Below are positions 12,371 through 22,583 of a DNA stretch of 64,000 nucleotides, piece after piece. Source of the stretch: Alligator mississippiensis (taxonomy: Eukaryota; Chordata; Crocodylia; Alligatoridae). Under the pieces are notes generated by a model. It was not told where the DNA came from. It did no database searches and saw only the letters and a program-made list of their open reading frames with translations. Numbering within the stretch: position 1 is the first letter of the stretch; every line of letters begins with the position of its first letter. The stretch is from assembly GCF_030867095.1 (NCBI RefSeq), contig NC_081824.1:87339882-87403881 (forward strand), written 5' to 3'. A program made the position numbers and the translations under genes.

Positions 12371-12789
12371 AAGGCCTCCCACAAGATGGAGGGCATGGGA
12401 TCATGGTCAAGGTCCTAGGTCACAACATCCATAGTGTCAGAGCTCTCCCCCTGCTCCTGCCTTCCATGCTCCCCACTCTTGGCCATGCTTGAGAAGAGGT
12501 CAAAGGTGCTCAGGTCCTGCTGCAGATGCATATTGGCCCCCACATCCTGTGACAGTATGGGTAGCAGCACCTAGGGGATGGACTCCTCATGGGCCAGCTC
12601 CAGCAGCTGTCCTCTTGTCCTGTAGCCCCCGGAGACCTGCTCCTGGAGACCTTGTTGTCCTGTCATTTTGGGACCTTTCTGCACTTCTTTCTGCAGCAGG
12701 GTCTCAACCACAAACTCCTCCACCCCCCTGAAGTGCCATAGGTGTGCAGGGTCTCAACTTCTCTGTTCTCAGCGAGGAAGTGGACGGCT

Positions 12790-13060
12790 CCTCATAGAAG
12801 GGCATGGCCTGCTTCTGGGCCTTGGACGTTTTGTTGGCATCATGCACACACGTATACTGTATCTTTATCCATTTAATCTTGGTGCAGCACTGCTCCCAGT
12901 TCCTTTTGTGGCTCTCACCTTCATCTGCTGGGTGATGTGCTTGAAGACATACCTGTTCTGGTGCTCTTTTTGGAGCTGATGCTGGGTCTCCTTTTCACCT
13001 CAGATGGTAACAAGGTCCCTCATCTCCCCATAGTCCCAGTTGTGTGACCACGGTTGGGTA
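12790..13060 (-). pseudogene. Myb/SANT-like (MSANTD-type) DNA-binding protein fragment
   Basis: Read on the minus strand, the frame gives WSHNWDYGEMRDLVTI, a stop, then QHQLQKEHQNRYVFKHITQQM. After a frameshift comes RNWEQCCTKIKWIKIQY and, further on, QAMPFYEE. This is the trihelix Myb/SANT pattern (W...E...L...W, then RN-EQC--KIK-L---Y and a final FYDE) typical of the second protein of PIF/Harbinger transposons, which guides the transposase to the element ends. It lies 3' to 3' with the transposase remnant. One stop and at least one frameshift show it is dead. Confidence 0.65.
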
Positions 13061-13153
13061 AAAGAGAAGGATGTGGTGGGGTCATCTACGGTCTGTGGTG
13101 ATATCCATAGGGGTCTCAATATCTGAAGATAGGTAAGGGTCCTGCTGCAAGAG

Positions 13154-13181
13154 GATGGATGGATGGAAGGAAGGAATGAAG
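13154..13181 (+). repeat. Degenerate GATG/GAAG tetranucleotide repeat
   Basis: Short tandem run (gatggatggatggaaggaagg) inside the right half of the Harbinger block. Confidence 0.8.
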
Positions 13182-13966
13182 GATGCATGAAGGTGTGGGT
13201 CCTGGCACATGGTTCTGCCTCTCATTGCATCTGGGTGCATCCCATGCTCCAGTATGACTGGGAGTTCACTGGTCAGGCCACCCCCACAACCTCAAACTTT
13301 CTAGGGGGCTAGTGGTGTGTGGGAGCCACGGTTGGGGTCTGAGGGGCTGTGCCTGAGTGTGGGGGCATGGAAGTCTCTGTCTGGGAGTGCAGGAGCCAGG
13401 GTCAGAGTCTATGGGGCTTTGCCTACATGCAGAGGTTCTCTTGGCTCAAATGTCAGGTCTGTGTGTATGTTGTGGTGTGCTTCATGATGTGGTGTGGAGG
13501 CACAGCCCAGGGGCTCAGGTTCTGGGGCCTGTGCAGGGAGCAGAGAAGTCTCCCTTCACCCCGCTGACTGCCTGTGTAGGCCTGTGAAGGCAGCAGGTGG
13601 GCCTGGAGAGAGGGGCTGTGCTGGATTGGCTCTGGGAGAGCTTGGAGGCAGGACCCACTGGGCACTCAGCCACAGCAGCTGAATGCCTCCCTGCTAAGAG
13701 TGGGTAGTGGGGGGCCACAAAGGACACTGGGATGCTGGAGGACAGTGGTTTAACTTGAATCAACAGGGGAACTGGTACAGAAGTTCAATGCTCCAGTCTA
13801 ACCTAAGTCAATCAGATTTGAGTGCACATTGAACCAGACCTATCTTAGACCTGGTTCCATCATTTTTAGACCAGTCTGTATGTGCTGAAATTCTGTATAG
13901 TTGCTGGTTTAGAACAATTTCTGCTCACTTAGACCTGTCTAAGTGTAATTTGTGTGTCTAGCCTTA

Positions 13967-14997
13967 ATATATTAAACATAGCAGGGCAGCTGAGACCTGG
14001 ATTTCTAGAAAACATTCAGGGGGAAGTGGATTGCTTAACCAGAGGACTACTCTTTTAACTCCTGCAATCATGCCTCACTCACCACATACTTATCTCAAAT
14101 AATAAAGGCATGGATACAACTGACTAAGACTTCCTTTCTTGAGCAACTGTGTAGGCCTATCCTGAATGAAGCAGAAGTCCTGTGACCAAAATAGTACATA
14201 CTCTTAAAGGCTGTTTCCTGATGGATCTGGGCAAAAGGAGGCACGTTCAATTCTACAGTAGAGGCTGCCTAACTTTTGAGTGTTTGATTTTGTAATTTCA
14301 GCACCATTTTTTCTGCCTGTAGAATGTAATCATTTTCTATTCTTTTCCCAGGTTCATTGTCCAAAATGCTTTTTTGATGGTGATGATATTCCTCTAATGG
14401 GTATAAATGCCCTGAATTTCTTCTAACTTACTACACTGAAATGATTCCTGGCTTATTCCTGTATACATGTGGGAGAAGACTCCAAAAAGATTAAGATCTG
14501 AGATACCTGCAAACTCTGTAATCTGCCCACTTCTAACACATTCTTTTGTACCTGGTAAATATCATGCCAAGAATAGACTAGACTATTCATGAGCAAACCC
14601 AGAGGCAATTGTATATTCCATAGCATAAAAAAAAAAAAAAACACAAAACAAGAAAACCATACAGCATGGTTAATAACTAAAACACTTGCAGACTTCTGCC
14701 ATACCAGAATTCCATATTTCAGGCCTGATCTAAAGCCTACTCATGTCAAATAAAAGATTCCTCTTGGCTTTAAGGCTGCCAACAAATGTCGCCTGTGTGC
14801 TGCCATAATTTTTATAGAAGTCCAAAAGGAAAGCAAACAGGAGCTTATACTATTTGTTGTACCACAAATGACCAACTTGGTAGGCCAACAAAAGCTGGGC
14901 AGGTGCTCCTGGTGCTCGAGGGGCTCAGTTCTGCATACCTTGGGAAATTCTATGCAGGATTGGACCCTTCAGGCCCCAGAAGGACCTACCTGTTTGT
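13967..14997. other. Intergenic DNA, no gene seen
   Basis: No supported gene. An A run of about 16 lies at 14626-14641. Nothing else is recognised. Confidence 0.5.
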
Positions 14998-15185
14998 CTC
15001 CTCTTACAGAGATGTGCCCCAGGGAATCTCAGAAACACATTTCTAAGAGGGAAAGCCAGGGTTTCCCGCCTACAGAAACCGAGATTCCTTTGGGTACATC
15101 TCTACAAGTGGGAAATCCTGGCTTTTCCCACTTACAAAGATACACCCCAGAAATTCCCCAGGGTATGTTTCTGCAAGCAGGGAAT
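14998..15185 (+). repeat. Short tandem repeat, three units of about 65 bp
   Basis: Three diverged units share the order 'ttacaaagat', 'ccccaggg', 'atctctacaagtggg', 'tttccc'. They start near 15000, 15068 and 15131. The open frames that cross this stretch on both strands are consequences of the repeat and do not look like genes. Confidence 0.6.
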
Positions 15186-15324
15186 ACATTGCCTGTTGCC
15201 TGCATGTGCAGTGAGAGGGACAGAAGACAATGTGTGTTTTGGTCAATGAAGTGGATTGACTGTGCTGGGTTGTGTCGTGGCACAGCTGATTTGCTTCATT
15301 TGATGGTGTCTGTTTATACCCTAA

Positions 15325-15781
15325 GGGCGCATCCAGACAAGCGCACATATGCAGTTTGCAGCACCTCAAACCTGTTCGCAGCACTGCAAACTGCACATGG
15401 CAAATGTTCAACTGGGCACTGTACTGCAAATTTGCAGTATGGTGCCAAAATTTGATACTAGGATGTCCCAGTATATATATAAAAAAATCCAGCACAAAAC
15501 AAAAAAATAGCACAAAAAGCAGTGTGGCACCACCAGAAACAGAGCCCAGCTGTCCAGAGCCATGCTCTGGCTGCTAGCCAGGCTCCATGCAGTTGGATCA
15601 GTATTGTTGCTCTGGGTGGCACCCAGGACCCCAGGTAAGGCAGCACAGGTACTAGCCCTATCCTCCCCCACCCCACCCAGGACAACTTGATGTTCCCTGG
15701 GGCACAAAGCAGCAGCACAAATGCGTACTACCACTTTTTATGCCCCTGGAAATGCATGTCTCTACATGTGGGGACACATCC
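15325..15781. mobile_element. Harbinger-like MITE (457 bp) with TAA target duplication
   Basis: The left end GGGCGCATCCAGACA and the reverse complement of the right end GGATGTGTCCCCACA are alignable inverted repeats, most differences being transitions. TAA flanks both ends (15322-15324 and 15782-15784). No coding capacity is recognised. The end sequence resembles the TGGGTGCATCTACA family seen at 63541 and elsewhere. Confidence 0.5.
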
Positions 15782-16388
15782 TAATAAGCTTTAGCTTAGA
15801 ACCTGCAATATCTCTGTCAGCTAGTTGCTATTTGGACTAGAATTAGTTTCACAGACATTTTGAATAACTCTTTTCTAACTTAGGAGTCGAATGGTGAGCT
15901 ATGAGGAGGCTTTCATATCTTGGAGGATTTGTGTGTGTACATAGGAAACATAATCAAAAACATCTGGAGGAGAGACTTTTAGCTTTGCTACTACGTCTTT
16001 ATGCTGCTCAGCTGAAGTCTCTTTGTGCCACAAGAGGCTTCAGGAGAATGGCAGCCCATCATTCCTTTTCTTCTATCCATGTTAGTCTGACATCTGGAGC
16101 AACCCAAATTGGAATCAGAGGACTCAATTAGGAATGTTAAAAGCCATTTCTCTTTCAATGACAGAATTAGGGAAAATGCCACTTAATGCTTTTTGGGCTG
16201 CCTACAGCTGTCTGACCTCATTTGAATGCCAGAGATGAAAACCAAGCACTGCTTTTTAAATGGGGGTTGCTGAAATGCTAAATTTTAGTCTTCAAGTCAA
16301 AGCACAGGATAACAACTTTACACTTAATATTATAATATTCCACTCATATTATAATAATCATTCTACATGGCTAATAATAAATCAAGAT

Positions 16389-16579
16389 CAGCAGTCAGCA
16401 ACTATTTTTCTGGTTGCAGGTTGGAATGACCCACCTCAGGTAGAGGCAGGAGGTGGCCAGAGTCCATACTGGTGCTTCTCCTAGCAGCAGCGCTGGGGAA
16501 ACACCTGCAGCTGAAGCTGCTGGGCAACAATTACCCATTGGCTGGATTCAGCCCATAGGCCATGGGTTGCTGACTCCTG
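16389..16579. mobile_element. hAT-type MITE (191 bp) with exact 8-bp target duplication
   Basis: The inverted ends are CAGCAGTCAGCAAC (left) and CAGGAGTCAGCAAC (right, reverse complemented). They are flanked by the same octamer ATCAAGAT at 16381-16388 and 16580-16587. An 8-bp duplication with CAG-starting ends is the signature of hAT insertion. There is no coding capacity, so it was moved by a transposase made elsewhere. Confidence 0.8.
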
Positions 16580-16791
16580 ATCAAGATGATTACTGTATTC
16601 AACTTACTTGGCCAGCAAGATTTCTAGAAGACATTTGGAAGGATGTGGATTGCTTTCTTTGAAGATGCAGAAATATTTTCAAATGTATAGTATATATACT
16701 TTAAGTCTCAAGACTGCTTGTTATCAGAGGAGATGAAGTGCCAGTATTCATGTTATAAAAATCAGTGACTACCAAAATCATGCCAGAATCA

Positions 16792-17079
16792 TCAGTTTCA
16801 CATGCAATAAACCCATCTACAACAGCAAACAGAAGCACACATACACCACCTTATTTTTGCAGCATATTTCCTGTCTTCTCTTCCAACCACAGACTTCAGA
16901 ATCCAGGCATCATCCTCACATTAGGATCATCACCTCAACACATTTACCACTGCTGTTTAGATGTGCATATTGTAATTATTAATACTTCAGTACTTTACTC
17001 TTATAACTAAAGACACTAGTGAATAAACTTCCATGAAGGAATATAGATAACTTCAAACCTAATACATTTTGTCTCCCAA
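16792..17079 (+). repeat. Left arm of a 288-bp inverted repeat with no mismatches
   Basis: The sequence is the exact reverse complement of 17451-17738 over all 288 bases. The match begins at tcagtttcac and stops abruptly after gtctcccaa. The spacer is 371 bp (17080-17450). Outside the arms there is no convincing similarity. An 81-residue open frame in this arm is repeated by a frame in the other arm, simply because the arms are copies. Confidence 0.95.
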
Positions 17080-17450
17080 AATGTTTTCAGAGTATACTGA
17101 GTGCCAGAATATGTCTTTGAAATTGCACATTTAAATAAATAGACTTTAAATTTTCTACTTTCAGAACAGTGTCATATTTAAAAAATAAATTGGATTATTC
17201 GTTGATATGGATAACCTCCTTAAGAAAACACATTTAGCAAAGGGTTATATTTCCTTAATAGTTCAATTGTGGATACTATAAATTTCAGATGCTTGAAACA
17301 AGGGAGTTAACACCAGAAAGGGATTTTAAAAACTCATGAATACTACTAAAACTGCAAATATCTTACTACTAGTTCATAATGTAAGAAGAAACTTGCTTTT
17401 GACCAAATACATTAGCCAATTACCTTTAGAAAGCTAAGAACAAATTTAGA

Positions 17451-17738
17451 TTGGGAGACAAAATGTATTAGGTTTGAAGTTATCTATATTCCTTCATGGA
17501 AGTTTATTCACTAGTGTCTTTAGTTATAAGAGTAAAGTACTGAAGTATTAATAATTACAATATGCACATCTAAACAGCAGTGGTAAATGTGTTGAGGTGA
17601 TGATCCTAATGTGAGGATGATGCCTGGATTCTGAAGTCTGTGGTTGGAAGAGAAGACAGGAAATATGCTGCAAAAATAAGGTGGTGTATGTGTGCTTCTG
17701 TTTGCTGTTGTAGATGGGTTTATTGCATGTGAAACTGA
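17451..17738 (-). repeat. Right arm of the 288-bp inverted repeat
   Basis: Exact inverted copy of 16792-17079. The lack of any substitution or indel means the duplication is young, is kept identical by gene conversion, or is an assembly artefact. I see no obvious target-site duplication at the outer edges. Confidence 0.95.
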
Positions 17739-18355
17739 AATAAATGTCATGTTTCTGTGAAAAAAGTTAGGTCTGCCAGTAGTTAAGCTAATGCTGGTTA
17801 AAATCTGCTGTTGATAAAAAAAACTACACTGCAATCAACTGGCAGGAGTACAAAAGAAGAAGAAATTATCCTGGGGATTTATTAATTAAACATATGGTTA
17901 AAATCTGTTTTCTTTAATAACTAAGAGAGAAATAGTACATTAAAGAATCCAGGCTCCTGTGGAATTTTCTGGACTTATGCCAGTTGGCTTTCTGACCTTC
18001 TATTCTGATCTTGTTTAATTTGATTCAGGTGAAGAGGAGGAATCTCTTTCTACCCTACTATATAACTATTCCATCTCGTTTGCATTTTAAGCTCTACACT
18101 ATGCATCTGGAAAGGATAGGAATAGGTATGTAGGTATAGCTTAGGGGTTCCCACCTAGAAATTCAGCCCTACTCTCTTGACTCTCAACCATTATTTATCT
18201 CTATAGGATGAAAAATGAACAAGTTATGACCCTTCTTACATCTGTTATACTGCACATCATACCAATTACATGACAAAGTTTTGATCTACCTATAGACAAT
18301 TGACATAAACGTAACCTCTTTTTGGGCAATTCACATTTTCAAAGTACATTTTGGA
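17739..18355. other. Intergenic DNA, no gene seen
   Basis: AT-rich sequence without recognised features. Confidence 0.5.
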
Positions 18356-18540
18356 TGGGTCTACACAAGATGCTGACTGCACAGTATCCAGATACAGTAG
18401 TGTCATGTGGCAAAAACCATGATGCAATGCTACTGTGCATTAGGATACTGAGCAGTAATGTCACGAAAGAGGCATTCACTGTTGATACTGTGCAGTAACT
18501 AGGTTTACTGCACATTTTTTTAGCACTTGTTTATACAAGT
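18356..18540. mobile_element. Small MITE with TGGGTCTACACAAG-type end
   Basis: The left end TGGGTCTACACAAGATGCT resembles the reverse complement of the right end (acttgtataaacaagtgct), and it matches the family ends seen at 20889, 61971 and 63541. The interior has several short palindromes around 'actgcacagta'. The target duplication is not visible. Confidence 0.45.
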
Positions 18541-18904
18541 ACTAAGCCAATTAAATTGGAAGCATTACACTGGAACTGGGGGTTACCAGATTCAAGTGCC
18601 TGTTGCTATTAACATTTAATATAAAATAAGTATTGAAACACTGACTAGGAGTATGGACTGAAATCTCCTCTAGCGAGAACGTCCTAACAATGAGACTATA
18701 GTCCTTTTCATGTTTTCTAATCTAGTGAATATTTAATTAGCCTGTTCAGAGCAGAACAGTTTCACCAGGAGAAGCATACCCACCCATAATACCCATAATT
18801 TTTGAGTGGGAACCCCTAGGCTTTAACTTGTTTCATATCGGCATACTATTCCTGTCATTTCCAGATGCATACTATAGAGTTTAAAACAGGCTGGTGGGTA
18901 GTGC

Positions 18905-19000
18905 ACTGTCATGGGATACGTATGCAGGCAGAAAAGAGATCTGAATGCAGATCTTTATCCCTTGTAACTGCTCTAACCATTGAACTAGTTAACCTCCCCC
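18905..19000 (-). mobile_element. tRNA-like SINE fragment
   Basis: On the minus strand the sequence reads like pol III box A (tagttcaatggttagagcag) followed some 35 bases later by a box B-like gcattcagatctc. That is a tRNA-derived SINE head and not a working tRNA gene: no cloverleaf could be closed by eye. Confidence 0.45.
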
Positions 19001-19579
19001 TCCTGTGTTGTGTAAGGAAGGTCTGGCATAAGACCTTCAGGAGGGGATTTGCAGTTCTGAATCCATGTAAGAGGTGCTTTCTTGAAATCCAAACTTTGGC
19101 AACACTTTTACTGGCAAGACTTAAACCATAAACTTCTCCTTGGCATTTTCTTACTGGCCAACTTGGAAGGCTGTGCATTTGCTTTTGGAGGGGTTAGGCA
19201 CGATTCTTAGGACCCTAACTCTACTTACGCATAGTAGGAAATGTGTTCACCTACTCTAGTGAATTCCCCTAGGAGCATCCAAGTCCACATATGAGCATTC
19301 ACACAGCTACTGAGCATGCACTCTAGACTGAATACTAGCCAGACAGGTATGTGGCTCTAAGCACTTACATGAGTGTAAGTCATAAAACTGGAGGGGCAGA
19401 AAAGAGACCCCTCATGTTTTAGCCTAAAGACTGATCTCCCCTCAACCTCTCTCCCCTCTAGCCCCCGTTCCTGCCCTGCAATAGCTTCCAAAGTAGCAGC
19501 TCCACACCCTTAAGCTTATTATTTTCCTCCACATATCTCCATTTCTTGGCTGCCCAGGGGACATTAGAGGACTGTTCCA

Positions 19580-19668
19580 GTCCCCTAAAACCTGGATCCT
19601 CCCATGTCCCAAGTGAGTACCTTAACCACTTGGCTAGTGGGCCAAAAGGTGAAAGGAGTTCTCTTCCA
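19580..19668 (-). mobile_element. tRNA-like SINE fragment (second copy)
   Basis: On the minus strand a box A-like 'tagccaagtggttaagg' is followed by a box B-like 'ggatccaggttttag'. It resembles a Ser/Leu-type tRNA head. It may belong to the same family as the piece at 18.9 kb. Confidence 0.45.
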
Positions 19669-19738
19669 CCAGCATACATGCATATAGAGCCATGTACCTT
19701 CCCAGCCAGATTGCTGCCTATTGCACATACTCAGTAGC

Positions 19739-20888
19739 CATGTGAACATTTACGTGCACATAGCACCGCAGCAGGATTGCTGACTGTGTATTATTACTCA
19801 AAGTGGCAGTTATGAAGCTGGATAAGTGCTATGTGGGAGTGGAAGGTAAAATAAAGGGATTTTGCCTACAGCATCTTTAAAATCCTGTCATACCATTCTG
19901 TTATGTTTTCTGGCCACTTCCTGCACATTTCCTACTCCGGTTTGCTGCCAGCTGCTGAAGAGAACAATTCTGAGCAAGCAGTTGTCTGTCATCTGACTGA
20001 TATACCCAAGTAGCTGGAGCTTTCTCCTCATTGCTACATCAACAACTGTCTCTTCCACATCGATCATTTTTCTTGACTTTACTATAAAAGGTAGAAAAAA
20101 AAAAAAACCACTCTCAGCCCATTAAACTAAACACACTAACAGAATAGTGTGAGAGTTTCTTCACAATGGGTAAATTTCTACATACATAAAGAAATGAATC
20201 TTGGTTGTCAAAAAGAGTGACTGAGACATAAATAGAACAATCAAGAAGATGACAGTTCAACCTTATGAAAGTTGTCAAGCTTTCAAAATGTCCTTCCAAT
20301 GCCCCCAGTGTTGGAACAAAGAACAAACTTAAAATATTTTCATTAAATAGAATCATATCATAATGATAATTTTCAGATTAAAAAAAACTGAGACTTTCAG
20401 TGCATCTATTTCTTCCTCTGTCAGAAGTGAGTAGGGCCCAAAATACCTTCCTGACAAAAGTAATTGAAATATATCCCTGAGAAGTGTTTCAGTTTTAATG
20501 AAAGAGCTTATAATCAAAGACATTTTATTTAGTCAGAAATATTCTGATCTTCTCTATAACATCTCTGACCATTGCTATTTTTATTCATGCTTCAAGGAAC
20601 ATGTGACATCTAGGAGGTGATGTAAAGATCAAGAAGCACTTCTGTATCTTAACCAATGAAATACTAGAGAAACACACATTCAAATTTTCATTTAATATTT
20701 TAGACAAAAATCCATATTTTTGGATAGGTGTAGCATAGCATGGAGAAAACCAAGTTACTCAGCTTGGGTACTACTAGTAACCTAATTATGGAAGTAAGGA
20801 ACTAAATGCAGACCAAGGGCTTCAATGAAGATATACATCATCCTTATTCCACTATTTACATAGTCTTGGTCTTTATAAGTGGAATCAA
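19739..20888. other. Intergenic DNA, no gene seen
   Basis: No supported gene or repeat apart from a short A run near 20095-20107. Confidence 0.5.
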
Positions 20889-21255
20889 TGGGTATTTATA
20901 CACGTGCTCGGGGGGGGGGGGGGGAGGGGAGGGGGACACTTTAATTAAAGTGGCTCCGAGAGTTGCTTTTATTAAAGCACTTGGAGTACCATATGTATAA
21001 GTGTTCCCACGCTGAACAATGGCAGTGGGGGTGCTTTGAGTAAAGCTCAAAAAGCTTTACTAAAGCTTTAACAAGCTTTAGTTAAAGCACTCCTGCTACC
21101 ATTTTGCAGTGCAGGGACACTGATACATGTGACGCTGGAATCTGCTGGATCATGGTAATTACCACACTCCAGCAGACCCGATTAATTGAGTCTGTTCCAA
21201 TGTGCTGGAATTACAGGGCATCAGAGCAGCCTTAATGCACATTATCTAGGTGCCC
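20889..21255. mobile_element. MITE (367 bp) of the TGGGTRTTTATACA family
   Basis: The inverted ends are TGGGTATTTATACACGTGC and, from the right, TGGGCACCTAGATAATGTGC. The interior is clearly similar to the element at 61971-62301, including an almost identical segment 'gattaattgagtctgttcc' and the 'ttaaagcac...gctaccattttg' portion. A G run of about 15 lies near the left end. Confidence 0.6.
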
Positions 21256-21454
21256 AATGTGTCTATTAGGCTTCTCAGGTGCTTTTTATCAAATATCACT
21301 CAACTGTATGAAACAAAAGATTTCTATGCATGTAGGTCTATGCAGTTGAATAATTTCAATTGATAGCTGCCCAAAGTGTAATATCAGGAGTGTTTGGTCT
21401 TTGCAAATGCATACTACAACCTACTGAGCCACCCATATGATCAAGAGTCCTACA

Positions 21455-21848
21455 CGGCAAGCCATACGAGGAAGGGCTGAGGGATCTGGGACTCTTCAGC
21501 CTGAAGAAAAGGTGACTGAGAATGGACCTGGTAGCAGCTTACCACTACACCAGGGGAATACATCAAGGGCTCAGTGAGGAAGTGTTCACCAGGGCACCAG
21601 AGGGGAAAACTAGGAGTAATGGCCACAAACTCCTGGAAGATGGATTCAGGCTCAACATTAGGAGAAACTTCTTCACAGTCATGCTGTCCAGACTGTGGAA
21701 TAAGCTCCCTCCAGAGGTGGTGCAGTCTCCTACCCTAGACAGTCACCTTGCTGGGGTCACGTGACTCCCAGTTATCTTTCCTGCTTGGTGCAGCGGGCTG
21801 GACCCGATGATTTTCTGAGGTCCCTTCCAACCTTACAATCTATGAATC
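21455..21848 (+). mobile_element. CR1 LINE 3' end
   Basis: The translated frame at 21522-21764 has the conserved CR1 C-terminal stretch (LNIRRNFFTVMLSRLWNKLPPEVVQ). It is followed by the CR1 3' tail 'gggctggacccgatgattt' and 'gaggtcccttccaac', ending near the 'ctatgaatct' repeat. It is strongly 5'-truncated, as is usual for CR1. Confidence 0.85.
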
Positions 21849-22326
21849 TACCTGCTTTATATCGGCTGTAAAGATAGAGTGGAACCATCTTATCATCAAT
21901 AAATTGGCGATTAAAAATAAGCAGGTTTTTTTATGGCAAATAAAATAATTTTTCCTACCCATGGATCCTATGAGAGGTTGTACAACATAAAAAAAATTCT
22001 ACAGAACAAAAGATGCATTTTAGTGTTTTAGAGGGTTAGAATTGGGTACAGAAACTTCCAACTTCTTGTCTATTCATAGATTTTCATATGTTTATTCTGT
22101 TTTCCTTTCTTAAATACAATCTGACAAGTGAAGCGCTGATAAGATGAAACACAAAACTGATCCAGATAAATCACTGCTGGTAATTCAGAGGCATTATTCC
22201 TGCCAGGTATTTTTGTACAAAAATAAACACTGATGCCATTAACCTTGATAAGAACTACTGGTACTTGTTACCTGTCACCCATGTCTGTATGCTAGATCTC
22301 AACCATAGAAGACAGAAGGCTGGAGC

Positions 22327-22545
22327 TTGTGGGGGCTTAGCCCTGCAAATCTAATTTGTGGTGGCTGGCAACAGCAGCAGCACCACGGTGCTGCTTGGTG
22401 TGCAGCTAGGCCAGTGTCCCACACATGCTCAGATCTGCACGGCTGAGGAGGAAGAGGCTAACCACACGACTTGCACTGCACAGAGCATGATGGGAGTTGT
22501 AGTTCTCATGCTGACGCATGCACCCAGCCCCCACCCCAATAATAT
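22327..22545. mobile_element. Possible small MITE
   Basis: The ends gtgggggcttag and (reverse complement) gtgggggctggg look inverted, and the interior contains 'gatgggagttgtagttct', a segment common in sauropsid MITEs. No target duplication was identified. Confidence 0.3.
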
Positions 22546-22583
22546 TTTCTCCCTCCATCTATGGGCTCAGTTATTACTTTAAG

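Larger units (their letters stand above)
10490..13963. mobile_element. Decayed two-gene PIF/Harbinger DNA transposon
   Basis: The block holds remnants of both proteins that define PIF/Harbinger elements: a transposase on the plus strand (11221-11634) and a Myb/SANT-like DNA-binding protein on the minus strand (12790-13060). The two genes converge. The right end, at 13963, reads ...gtgtgtctagcc and is followed by TTA, as in the MITE at 2092-2881, whose right part is similar. The left boundary is not resolved: no convincing matching inverted end was found near 10.5 kb, so the start is a guess. Both genes are broken, so the copy cannot be autonomous. Confidence 0.6.

Noticed and set aside
16765-17834. 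Two 'homologous proteins' of 81 and 104 residues in opposite orientation
   Set aside because: Their shared sequence is explained entirely by the inverted repeat. The frames have no domain or start-site support.
18905-19668. Functional tRNA genes
   Set aside because: Box A and box B-like words are present, but the cloverleaf stems do not close, and the pieces look like SINE heads.
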